Source: Bacteroidota bacterium
Lineage (GTDB): Bacteria; Bacteroidota; Bacteroidia; Bacteroidales; GCA-2748055
NCBI GenBank assembly: GCA_030642565.1
Contig: DAOWNM010000049.1
Span: forward strand, 1-11,759
DNA: 11,759 bases
Reading direction: 5' to 3'
Below are positions 5,188 to 11,759 of the stretch, piece after piece. The translations under genes were made by a program, and so were the position numbers. Position 1 is the stretch's first letter. The number at the start of each line of letters is the position of its first letter. Below the pieces are notes generated by a model. The model was given only the letters and a program-made list of their open reading frames with translations, searched no databases and was not told where the DNA came from.

Positions 5188-7497
5188 TCAGAAGGGATAA
5201 CCGATTGCAATATTAAAGGTCAGATCTTTTCCGGATATGCCCGAATTCCCGGGCAGCCAGTTGGAACCTTCTATTGAATAGGGGCTGCGCAGGGGAATCC
5301 CCAGGTCGAACCTGAATATCAAAAAGCTGAAAACAGCACGGGTACCTATCCCTGTACCTACAGCAATTTCCCTGTAAAAACGGTTGAATTCAAACCCGGC
5401 CCCCACGCGATCATCTTCAGATGAGAGGGACCAGATGTTACCCGCATCCAGGAATAATGCAGCTTCCAGCTTCCAGAAGAGCTTAAACCGGTACTCCATG
5501 TTGACCTCCAGTTTTACATCACCTGTCTGGTTCGGATAGGCAGACTCTTCCGGATCGTTGTAGGAACCCGGACCCAGATTCTTAACCTGCCATGCCCGAA
5601 TACTGTTGGCGCCTCCGGAGAAGTACTGTTTTTCAAAAGGCATGGCACTGGAATTGGCATAAGCATATCCCACACCTGCAAATCCACGCAGTACCAAACT
5701 TATATCTTCATAGAGGAAAATATAGCTCCTGAAATCAATATCCGCCTTCAGGTACTGGGCAAAATCAACTCCAAGTATCTGATAATTATTATCACCAGGA
5801 TCGGTGGCAAAAGCACTGAAGCCCGTATATAACAGGTTTCCGGCACCCTCCAGGTTCAGACGGATGTCCTGAAAACTCTGATTCTTTAATAACTTCTGAT
5901 TAGACCAGATCAGCGAATAACGGGTATCGATAATCAGATGGGGTTCATAGCTGTAATAGAGGTATTTACCTTCCAACCAGTCCTGGAAGTCTTTGCGTTT
6001 ATAGGGTGTTAATATGAGACTGGCTTCAAAAGGGTAGACCCGGTGCATCAACTTTTCGTTTCCTTTCCAGTCGTAGCCAAACGATGCATTGGCCATGGTC
6101 CGGATATAATCGGGACGCTTCTGGTAGTTGTAAGATAGACGGATATTGGTCTGGGGATTGTACTTTCTGATAAACTGGTCCGTCTTTACAGGAAGCAGAA
6201 ATTTTGGTATTCTCAGCCGGGCTTCAACTCCAAACTCCTGCATGATATTGGGGCCGGTATAGGCCGTGTCTGAATCCTCTCCTGTGGGTTTGATATTTTC
6301 AATGGCCCCCATAAAAGTGAGGTCGAACTGTTCCGAACCTCCAAAGAGGTTCCTGTGACGATAGCTTACATTGGCAGCTGCCCCGATATTTCCGGCCGAG
6401 TTGGTGCCCTCCACTTTGACTGTGTAGGACTGCCTGGTTGCCGGTGCCACCAGCACATCACAATCGAGCAAAGGCTCCTCCGAATCCACCTCCCTGAACC
6501 GGATATCAACCATTTTGAAGGCACTCAGAGAAGAGAGGTTCCTGTAGGTACGGTTCACATCCGAAGCGTCATAAAGCGTACCGGGGATGATATAGTTTTT
6601 CTGGGTAACCATTGCAGGGCGGATATTTGGTTTCCCGGAATAGACCAAATGCACACTATCGTAAACCAGAGTATCTCTTTGCAGGATCTTATCATCGCTG
6701 TTTTTACCAGAAGTCATGGCATTAAAATCGGTCATCATATGAACATCCCGAATGGTATAGACCGGATGATCGGTATGTACCGTCTGTCCCCTCCGGTTTG
6801 TATTGGGAAAGTTGCGAATACCCAGGGTGATGTCCACCTGGTGTGTGTTCAGCGCACTATCCACTCCATAATAGACAAAATCACGATTGAAGGCATAATA
6901 ACCACTATCGCGCAATATGGTCTCGATTCTGACCCGCTCCTCCTGCAATACATCCACATCAAACAGCTCACCCGCCCTGAATTTGTTACTGGTGGTATCA
7001 GCCAGTACCATATGTGAAAGGGTGGCATCCTCGAAAAAGTAGTTGATGTCCCGAATCCGGTAAGGCTCACTGGGAGAGACCCGGTATACCACCCTGGCAC
7101 GCCTTTTTCTGTAAAGGGTGGTATCGGATACCTCCGCTTCGTAGAATCCCTTGTTCCGCATGTGAAGCGTAAGCTGTTCGGTCGATTTCAACATCAGATC
7201 TTCATCATATACAGCCGGGGGTTCACCAATACGTCTCAGCCAGTTGTGAAACCCATTCTCCTTCTCCGGAGAAGAGAGATTATAGAGGGAGAGGTAGAAC
7301 CTCCAGAAAATAATTCGCTTGTTGGGTTTCTGCTTGATATAATCGTTCAGTTCCTTCTTGTCAAAATCGCCTTTCCCAGACTCAATCTTATAGTTATGTA
7401 ATAGATACTCATCTTCAGATACATACTTGGTGGCTCTACAAGAAAAGAGAAGTATCGAAATGATAATAATCGTAATATATGGGATCGATCGCTGCAA
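5188..7497 (-). CDS. tamL: TamL: lipidated TamA/BamA-family outer-membrane beta-barrel protein
   Basis: A 769-residue Omp85-family protein. Residues 1-20 form a lipoprotein signal (hydrophobic ITIIIISILL, lipobox LFSC, Cys20), the hallmark of the Bacteroidota TamA variant TamL. Residues about 25-390 look like POTRA domains (for example MRNKGFYEAEVSDTTL and ILRDSGYYAFNRDFVYY). The rest is a 16-strand-type barrel, with the L6-loop equivalent FSGGANSIRAW at 626-636, FLDAGNIW at 682-689, FRFDLGIPL at 728-736 and a terminal Phe. TamA homologues work with TamB in envelope lipid transport or outer-membrane protein insertion; no tamB lies in this window. The frame opens after a TAA at 7507-7509 and the only plausible start is the TTG at 7497, since no ATG precedes the lipobox. 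TamL is preferred to BamA because of the lipobox. Confidence 0.85.
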   Translation of the reverse strand: MQRSIPYITIIIISILLFSCRATKYVSEDEYLLHNYKIESGKGDFDKKELNDYIKQKPNKRIIFWRFYLSLYNLSSPEKENGFHNWLRRIGEPPAVYDEDLMLKSTEQLTLHMRNKGFYEAEVSDTTLYRKRRARVVYRVSPSEPYRIRDINYFFEDATLSHMVLADTTSNKFRAGELFDVDVLQEERVRIETILRDSGYYAFNRDFVYYGVDSALNTHQVDITLGIRNFPNTNRRGQTVHTDHPVYTIRDVHMMTDFNAMTSGKNSDDKILQRDTLVYDSVHLVYSGKPNIRPAMVTQKNYIIPGTLYDASDVNRTYRNLSSLSAFKMVDIRFREVDSEEPLLDCDVLVAPATRQSYTVKVEGTNSAGNIGAAANVSYRHRNLFGGSEQFDLTFMGAIENIKPTGEDSDTAYTGPNIMQEFGVEARLRIPKFLLPVKTDQFIRKYNPQTNIRLSYNYQKRPDYIRTMANASFGYDWKGNEKLMHRVYPFEASLILTPYKRKDFQDWLEGKYLYYSYEPHLIIDTRYSLIWSNQKLLKNQSFQDIRLNLEGAGNLLYTGFSAFATDPGDNNYQILGVDFAQYLKADIDFRSYIFLYEDISLVLRGFAGVGYAYANSSAMPFEKQYFSGGANSIRAWQVKNLGPGSYNDPEESAYPNQTGDVKLEVNMEYRFKLFWKLEAALFLDAGNIWSLSSEDDRVGAGFEFNRFYREIAVGTGIGTRAVFSFLIFRFDLGIPLRSPYSIEGSNWLPGNSGISGKDLTFNIAIGYPF

Positions 7498-7552
7498 TGA
7501 GGTCTGTTAAAGGGGCTAAAATACAAATTTTACTGCACCCGATTATTTTTTT

Positions 7553-7560
7553 CATCTTTG
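7553..7560 (+). promoter_or_regulatory. Possible -7 box for the RNA methyltransferase gene
   Basis: CATCTTTG matches TAnnTTTG at five of the six fixed positions and lies 20 bases before the ATG at 7581, the same short distance seen at the other genes of the window. No clear TTG sits at the -33 position. On the opposite strand of the same gap TAAAATTTG (one base too long) is the nearest candidate for tamL and was not accepted. Confidence 0.3.
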
Positions 7561-7580
7561 CATTTACAGAGCATAACAAC

Positions 7581-8357
7581 ATGATCTCCTCCTCACAATC
7601 AAAACTGATTCGTTCCCTGCGACAAAAAAAGTTCAGGGACCAGCACCGGCTCTTTCTGGTTGAAGGTGAAAAAATGGTCGGGGAACTGGCCTCAAAGGAT
7701 TCTGAAAACCGGTTTCAGATCCGGGAACTTTTCGCTACACCGGAATGGATCGACAATCACGGAACACTGCTGCAATCTCAGAAAGCGCCTATCACTGAGG
7801 TCACTCATACAGAGATCAAAAAAGCAAGTAACCTGGTCACACCACAGCCAGTGATCGCGCTGGTATCCATGCCCGAAACACGGTTCAGTGTCGAGGAGCT
7901 TCTCCACACCCCTGTCCTGGCCTTTGAGTCGATACGCGATCCGGGAAACCTGGGTACCATTATTCGAACGGCCGACTGGTTCGGCATTGGCCATGTGGTC
8001 TGCACCCCCGATTCTACTGACCTCTTTAATCCCAAAGTGGTACAATCGACCATGGGGGCCATCGCCAGGGTGCAGGTACACTACCTGGAGATAGAGACGC
8101 TGTTGAAAAGCAAAGAGATGCAGGCTAAAACAATTTTTGGCACTTTCATGAAAGGTGAGAATATCTACGAAACCATCCTTGAACCGGATCCGCTGATCCT
8201 TTTTGGAAATGAGTCGCACGGACTATCCGGGCGCCTTGTTCCTTATATCCGGCATAAGATCTCTATTCCATCCTTCTCCCCACAGGGAAAAGGGTCAGAA
8301 TCACTCAATGTGGCCTCATCGGTTGCGGTGGTCTGCTCGGAATTGAGAAGAAGATAG
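7581..8357 (+). CDS. TrmH/SpoU-family RNA 2'-O-ribose methyltransferase
   Basis: A 258-residue SPOUT methyltransferase that transfers a methyl group from S-adenosylmethionine to a ribose 2'-OH of rRNA or tRNA. An N-terminal substrate-binding domain (residues 1-95, LIRSLRQKKFRDQHRLFLVEGEK) precedes the knotted catalytic domain. Motif 1 is ESIRDPGNLGTIIRTADWFG (116-135) with the catalytic-type Arg129. Motif 2 is LILFGNESHGLS (205-216) with the Asn-Glu-Ser core. Motif 3 is GSESLNVASSVAVV (238-251). The frame stays open upstream to 7479, but that extension overlaps the start of tamL and is not family-like. The ATG at 7581 gives the usual MISSSQSKLIRSL beginning. The target nucleotide is unknown, so no gene symbol is given. 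The gene is divergent from tamL and convergent with porT (6-base gap). This neighbourhood is recurrent in Bacteroidota as I remember it. Confidence 0.9.
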   Translation: MISSSQSKLIRSLRQKKFRDQHRLFLVEGEKMVGELASKDSENRFQIRELFATPEWIDNHGTLLQSQKAPITEVTHTEIKKASNLVTPQPVIALVSMPETRFSVEELLHTPVLAFESIRDPGNLGTIIRTADWFGIGHVVCTPDSTDLFNPKVVQSTMGAIARVQVHYLEIETLLKSKEMQAKTIFGTFMKGENIYETILEPDPLILFGNESHGLSGRLVPYIRHKISIPSFSPQGKGSESLNVASSVAVVCSELRRR

Positions 8358-8363
8358 TGAAGC

Positions 8364-9116
8364 CTACTCAAAGTGGAAATTGAGCATAATGATATAGGAA
8401 CGGGCATTTTCTATGGATCCCGCAAAATCGGGATGCCCTGTACGTCCATTGGGATCGATTATATTCATCAGGCCTACAGCCAGTTTGATCTCCGGTGCAA
8501 ATTTGAAATATCTTAAATAGGTGTCCACTCCAAAACCAAATTCCAGGTAGAGATCACCCCGCTTGAACTTCATATACTCATTGGATTCACTGTCATAGAC
8601 CCCGGGTCTTTTGGCTGACATATCATACCTGAAATTCAGGCCTCCCACAAGGTAAGGTCTGTAGTTGTTGACCCTGAGAGAACGATACTTAAATTGCAAG
8701 GGGAAATCAAGAAAAGCGGGACCCAGTGGCACCGGGTTATCCACATTTGGCAACTCTACCGGGTCTCCTACCACACCATTGTTGTATTCATAAAAATAGA
8801 TCTCCCTCGATCCAAAGCTGATCCCGGGCAGAAACCTGAGGTTCCAGTTCTCGTTAAGCCTCAGATCCGATACAATGCTCACCTGGAAACCGGGCAGTGG
8901 ATGACTCAGATCGGCATAACGAAACTCCTGTCCTTCAATTTCGGATGTGTAATCGTAATTTCTGATGAAACCCACATCCATAGCATTAACACCCACTGTA
9001 AATCCAAAATGAATCCTTTTCAAGTCAAATGCAGTCAGATTCCTCGGCCGCTCAACCTGTCCATAGGCACCAAAGGTGAGAAGAAGCAGAGGGATGATCA
9101 GAATCGATTTTCTCAT
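8364..9116 (-). CDS. porT: PorT/SprT-like outer-membrane beta-barrel protein of the type IX secretion system
   Basis: A 250-residue protein with a cleavable signal peptide (MRKSILIIPLLLLTFGAYG, cleavage probably before QVERP) and an eight-strand-type barrel of alternating aromatic and hydrophobic residues. The mature N-terminus RPRNLTAFDLKRIHFGFTVG resembles the PorT/SprT start, and the barrel repeats include LPGISFG, PYLVGGLNFRY, DLYLEFGFGVD and APEIKLAVGL, ending in MLNFHFE with a near-terminal aromatic residue. PorT is needed in Porphyromonas and Flavobacterium for type IX secretion of CTD-bearing proteins and for gliding. The position next to the TrmH-type methyltransferase and tamL agrees with the synteny I recall for porT. 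A promoter box at 9133 serves it separately from purL. A generic member of the same barrel family with no secretion role is the main alternative. Confidence 0.75.
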   Translation of the reverse strand: MRKSILIIPLLLLTFGAYGQVERPRNLTAFDLKRIHFGFTVGVNAMDVGFIRNYDYTSEIEGQEFRYADLSHPLPGFQVSIVSDLRLNENWNLRFLPGISFGSREIYFYEYNNGVVGDPVELPNVDNPVPLGPAFLDFPLQFKYRSLRVNNYRPYLVGGLNFRYDMSAKRPGVYDSESNEYMKFKRGDLYLEFGFGVDTYLRYFKFAPEIKLAVGLMNIIDPNGRTGHPDFAGSIENARSYIIMLNFHFE

Positions 9117-9132
9117 TTTAGAATTAAACGGC

Positions 9133-9162
9133 CAAAGATAGTAAATAGTATAGATCCCTCAG
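9133..9162 (-). promoter_or_regulatory. Promoter of porT
   Basis: On the minus strand TATCTTTG (9133-9140) is an exact TAnnTTTG box placed 16 bases before the porT ATG. At the -33 position (9160-9162, 19 bases away) the sequence is CTG, not TTG, so that element is weak. It sits in the 54-base gap after the purL stop codon. Confidence 0.5.
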
Positions 9163-9170
9163 CAGAATCT

Positions 9171-11387
9171 TCAATCGCTTAACAGTTGCTCCAACGCATT
9201 TTCAAAATCACGGGCATAGTCGGAGATAAATCCAAAGGAGACATCATCAATTCTGAGTTCCTCCTTGGTTACATGGCCCAGGGCTGAAAAATGGATCCCT
9301 GCTTCCATCATAAAATCAAGGAACCGCGTCTCCTGTTCAGCTGTGACACTTACCACCACACGGCTCTGGGACTCCCCAAAAAGGAAGGCGTCGCCCCGGA
9401 TCTCGGCTGGCGATGTCACATCAAAACCCAATCCGCCCGGCAGGGCACACTCCACCAGTGCCACAAAGAGTCCCCCGAGGGAGACGTCGTGGGCCGAGTT
9501 CACCAGGCGCTGATTGATCACGCTGGAAACTATTTGCTGCAGTTTCATCTCATACTCCAGATCAAACTTAGGTGCAGCCGACTCATGACAGTTATGGAAA
9601 ACTGAGAGGTATTCCGAAGATGAAATATCATTGTCGGACCGCCCGATCAGAAAGATCATATCTCCTTTGTTCCGGAAATTCACAGTCATCACATTTTCAT
9701 AACTCTCCAGGATTCCCACCATTCCCACCACGGGTGTTGGAATCACCGATGCAATATCCTCCCCATTGTGAGTAAGGTTATGAAAGCTCACATTCCCTGC
9801 AATAACCGGAATGGCCATTCGCCTGCACACCTCACCGATTCCCTTCACACTTTCAGCAAAATCGCGATAAACGTAAGGATCTGAAGGATCCCCGTAATTG
9901 AGACAATCGGCCAGTGCCACAGGCCTTCCACCTGAACAGATGATATTCCGTGCAGCCTCCACTACAGCAATCATAGCTCCCTTCCTCGGTTCGAGTCTTC
10001 CATAACGTGAATTACCATCCACACTCATTGCCAGTGCCTGGTCATAACCATTGATCTTTACAATACCGGCATCAGATGCAAATTCACTGCTCATATTGGA
10101 AAGCCCGGCCATGGTATCGAACTGTTCGTAGATCCATCTCCTGGAGGCAATATTAGGCAGTGAAACAATCTGCCTTGCGATATCTTTCATATTACCGGGT
10201 ACAGGGACCTCCTCGGCTGAGATAACACGTGGTATCTTTCCCCGCTCCTTCATATCCCGGATATAGACCGGAGCTCCTCCGCCCCTGACCAGCAGGTTCA
10301 CGGGCAGATCACCACACACGGTCGAACCTTCCATGATCCGGATCCCGTCTCCGTCATCCACCGTACCTATCTGTGAACACTCCAGTCCCCAACGCTGTGC
10401 CACAATGGCTATCTTTTCAAAATCCTCTGCTCCGGCAGCAAGAAGCATCTGCTCCTGTGTCTGCGACAGCAACACCTCCAAGGCATCAATATCCTCCCGG
10501 ATCACCGGTATCTCATGGAGCCGTATCTCCACACCTTTTCCTCCTCTGAAGGCCATTTCAGCAGCCGCGCATAGCACCCCGGCAGCACCAATATCCTGCA
10601 TGCCACCGATCAATCCCGCTTCATTGAGTTCATGAATACAATCCATCAAAATTTTACCGCTGGCAGGGTCAGCCACCTGTGACTCGGGAACCATCTGTCC
10701 CTTTTTCTTCAACGCTTTGGAAGCAAATCCAGCACCATGCACACCGCGCCCTGATGTCTTTTTTCCAAGCAACACCACATACTGCCCCGACGCTGTAAAT
10801 GAAGCCCTGATCATCCGGTCCTTACGGACAATCCCCACACTCATCAGGTTCACCAGGGGGTTGAATCTGTAACTATCGTCGAACAGGATCTCACCACCCA
10901 CTATGGGTACACCAAAATTATTAGAATAGCTGCCCAGCGCCCCCACCACTGCATTGACCATATCCCGGATATGCTTCTCTTTGGGATTCCCGAACCGCAT
11001 GATATTCAACTGTCCCACCGGTTCGGCACCCATGGTAATCAAATCGCGGTTCACATTTCCTACTCCCACCGCTCCCTGCCGTGGATCTACGGCAATAGGA
11101 TGGTTGTGCGATTCCATCTTTACCACACAGGCCAGCTCATCATTGATATGAATCACTCCTGCATTTTCGTCACCTGCGGGAATAAAAACATCTTCACCCT
11201 GTATAGGCATCTCCTCCAGCCACTTGATAGAGCTTTTGTATGAGATATGTTCCGACCACATGGCGGCAAACATATTCAGTTCAAAAGGGGACGGCTCCCT
11301 GCCCAACATTGATTCAATGGAATAAAGCTCATCCTGTGTCAGGTAGGAAAGTGCACGTTTTTTTAGTCGGGGACTGTTCAAATCCAT
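9171..11387 (-). CDS. purL: PurL-type phosphoribosylformylglycinamidine synthase, small form, divergent
   Basis: A 738-residue protein collinear with small PurL (Bacillus subtilis type, about 742 residues), the ATP-dependent synthetase subunit that makes FGAM from FGAR in purine synthesis with PurQ and PurS. Recognisable blocks in order are MWSEHISYKSS (43-53), MESHNHP with His94 (91-97), VGGEILFDDSY (163-173), GGMQDIGAAG (261-270), AAAEMAF (274-280), and later SRYGRLEP, GNVSFHN, IPTPVVGMVG, SAHDVSLGGL and FGESQSRVVVSV. It departs from the usual signatures at several of these sites (see findings), so it may be a specialised paralogue. Many Bacteroidota use the long single-chain PurL instead. 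No purS or purQ is present here. ATG at 11387, no SD, own -7 box at 11407. Family assignment is firm; exact activity is less so. Confidence 0.82.
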   Translation of the reverse strand: MDLNSPRLKKRALSYLTQDELYSIESMLGREPSPFELNMFAAMWSEHISYKSSIKWLEEMPIQGEDVFIPAGDENAGVIHINDELACVVKMESHNHPIAVDPRQGAVGVGNVNRDLITMGAEPVGQLNIMRFGNPKEKHIRDMVNAVVGALGSYSNNFGVPIVGGEILFDDSYRFNPLVNLMSVGIVRKDRMIRASFTASGQYVVLLGKKTSGRGVHGAGFASKALKKKGQMVPESQVADPASGKILMDCIHELNEAGLIGGMQDIGAAGVLCAAAEMAFRGGKGVEIRLHEIPVIREDIDALEVLLSQTQEQMLLAAGAEDFEKIAIVAQRWGLECSQIGTVDDGDGIRIMEGSTVCGDLPVNLLVRGGGAPVYIRDMKERGKIPRVISAEEVPVPGNMKDIARQIVSLPNIASRRWIYEQFDTMAGLSNMSSEFASDAGIVKINGYDQALAMSVDGNSRYGRLEPRKGAMIAVVEAARNIICSGGRPVALADCLNYGDPSDPYVYRDFAESVKGIGEVCRRMAIPVIAGNVSFHNLTHNGEDIASVIPTPVVGMVGILESYENVMTVNFRNKGDMIFLIGRSDNDISSSEYLSVFHNCHESAAPKFDLEYEMKLQQIVSSVINQRLVNSAHDVSLGGLFVALVECALPGGLGFDVTSPAEIRGDAFLFGESQSRVVVSVTAEQETRFLDFMMEAGIHFSALGHVTKEELRIDDVSFGFISDYARDFENALEQLLSD

Positions 11388-11406
11388 AATCGTATCAGTT
11401 AATGAA

Positions 11407-11414
11407 CAAATATA
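11407..11414 (-). promoter_or_regulatory. -7 promoter box of purL
   Basis: On the minus strand TATATTTG is an exact TAnnTTTG match 19 bases before the purL ATG. The nearest TTG upstream (11428-11430) is only 13 bases away. A TTA lies close to the normal distance, so the -33 element is weak. No purine riboswitch or operator could be recognised in the short gap. Confidence 0.45.
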
Positions 11415-11439
11415 GTGAATAGATCATCAAGATAATTTT

Positions 11440-11447
11440 TACATTTG
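11440..11447 (+). promoter_or_regulatory. -7 promoter box of the short-chain dehydrogenase gene
   Basis: TACATTTG is an exact TAnnTTTG match 16 bases before the ATG at 11464. No good TTG is found 19-20 bases upstream. It is arranged back to back with the purL box in a 76-base divergent intergenic region. Confidence 0.45.
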
Positions 11448-11463
11448 TTGGAAACCCATTTTA

Positions 11464-11759
11464 ATGAAACCCATTGCCATCATCACAGGGGCTTCCGCCG
11501 GAATAGGAAGAGCCACAGCCGAAGCGCTGGCCAGAAACAATTATGATGTGGTTATTACTGGGCGCCGTTCCGGAAAACTGGAATCGGTGGAGGAGGAGAT
11601 CAGAGCAAAGACAGATGCCGATGTGCTCTCGCTGACCTTTGATATAAGGGATAGGGAAGCGGTCAGGCTGGCGTGTGACCAGCTTACAGGTAAATGGGAA
11701 AACATTGATGTGCTGATTAATAACGCGGGACTTGCCGCGGGACTGAGCCTTATCCATGA
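11464..11759 (+). CDS. Short-chain dehydrogenase/reductase, YdfG-like, truncated at the window edge
   Basis: The first 98 codons of a classical SDR are present, and the frame is open to the right edge. The N-terminal Rossmann unit has the cofactor motif TGASAGIG (residues 8-15), then VVITGRRSGKL, whose arginines suggest NADP(H) preference, an acidic block FDIRD marking the adenine-binding position, and NIDVLINNAGLAAGLSL with the NNAG motif. The catalytic Ser-Tyr-Lys lies beyond the window. The NNAGLAAG stretch resembles the E. coli YdfG group (3-hydroxy acid or L-allo-threonine dehydrogenase), which suggests but does not prove the substrate class. It is divergent from purL, starts at an ATG without SD, and has a -7 box 16 bases upstream. 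Confidence 0.88.
   Translation, partial: MKPIAIITGASAGIGRATAEALARNNYDVVITGRRSGKLESVEEEIRAKTDADVLSLTFDIRDREAVRLACDQLTGKWENIDVLINNAGLAAGLSLIH

Noticed and set aside
6355..7017. 220-codon plus-strand ORF antisense to tamL
   Set aside because: It lies wholly inside tamL, and its Ile/His/Cys-rich composition is that of a shadow frame. No family resemblance, no promoter box.
7479..7580. Longer start for the TrmH-type methyltransferase
   Set aside because: The extension overlaps the opposite-strand tamL start, runs through the promoter region and adds a hydrophobic stretch foreign to the family. The ATG at 7581 gives the normal N-terminus.
7692..8219. 175-codon minus-strand ORF opposite the methyltransferase
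   Set aside because: Shadow of a well-supported SPOUT gene; the peptide has no recognisable domain.
8694..9182. 162-codon plus-strand ORF opposite porT
   Set aside because: Antisense shadow that also crosses the porT promoter; no domain seen.
11461..11757. 98-codon minus-strand ORF at the right edge
   Set aside because: The opposite strand encodes an unmistakable SDR with TGASAGIG and NNAG motifs. The minus frame is its shadow.

Overview
The window reads as a stretch of ordinary chromosome from a member of the Bacteroidota, probably a Bacteroidales or Marinilabiliales relative that has a type IX secretion system. Four things support this. There is a PorT-type barrel gene and a lipoprotein-type TamA homologue (TamL). 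The gene order rpsU / xerC-like / hpf / tRNA-Thr is the one I know from upstream of the tuf-rpoBC region in this phylum. Exact copies of the Bacteroidota -7 promoter box (TAnnTTTG) stand in front of most transcription units. Start codons have almost no Shine-Dalgarno (SD) sequences. I see no mobile element, CRISPR array, prophage or defence system.

Left end (1-1912). A tRNA-Thr(UGU), truncated by the window edge, has its own promoter at 100-130 on the minus strand. Next comes a minus-strand operon rpsU (bS21) - xerC-like recombinase - hpf, with a promoter at 1656-1686 and a hairpin/T-tract terminator at 161-185. The hpf start carries a near-perfect SD sequence. It is the only strong one in the window and the most interesting regulatory signal here. 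The 248-base gap upstream of the rpsU start region is AT-rich and contains a 29-codon plus-strand ORF with coding-like codons and unknown identity.

Middle (1907-7497, all minus strand). A class II fructose-bisphosphate aldolase gene (promoter 5153-5182) is followed 8 bases later by an 11-helix neurotransmitter:sodium symporter-family transporter, then 30 bases later by a membrane-anchored protein with two helix-hairpin-helix (HhH) units. These three are probably cotranscribed. Upstream of them lies tamL, a lipidated POTRA/beta-barrel outer-membrane protein that starts at a TTG codon.

Right part (7498-11759). A TrmH/SpoU-type RNA 2'-O-methyltransferase runs on the plus strand, divergent from tamL and convergent (6-base gap) with porT, a type IX secretion component with its own promoter. 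Further upstream is a 738-residue small-type PurL homologue that departs from several FGAR amidotransferase signatures. It is transcribed divergently from a truncated YdfG-like short-chain dehydrogenase that runs off the right edge.

Together the genes cover translation and ribosome hibernation, chromosome dimer resolution, glycolysis, amine or amino-acid uptake, outer-membrane biogenesis, protein secretion and purine synthesis. I did not find a clear new multi-gene system. The best leads are the isolated SD at hpf inside the bS21 operon, the divergent PurL, and the very short SD-less leaders.
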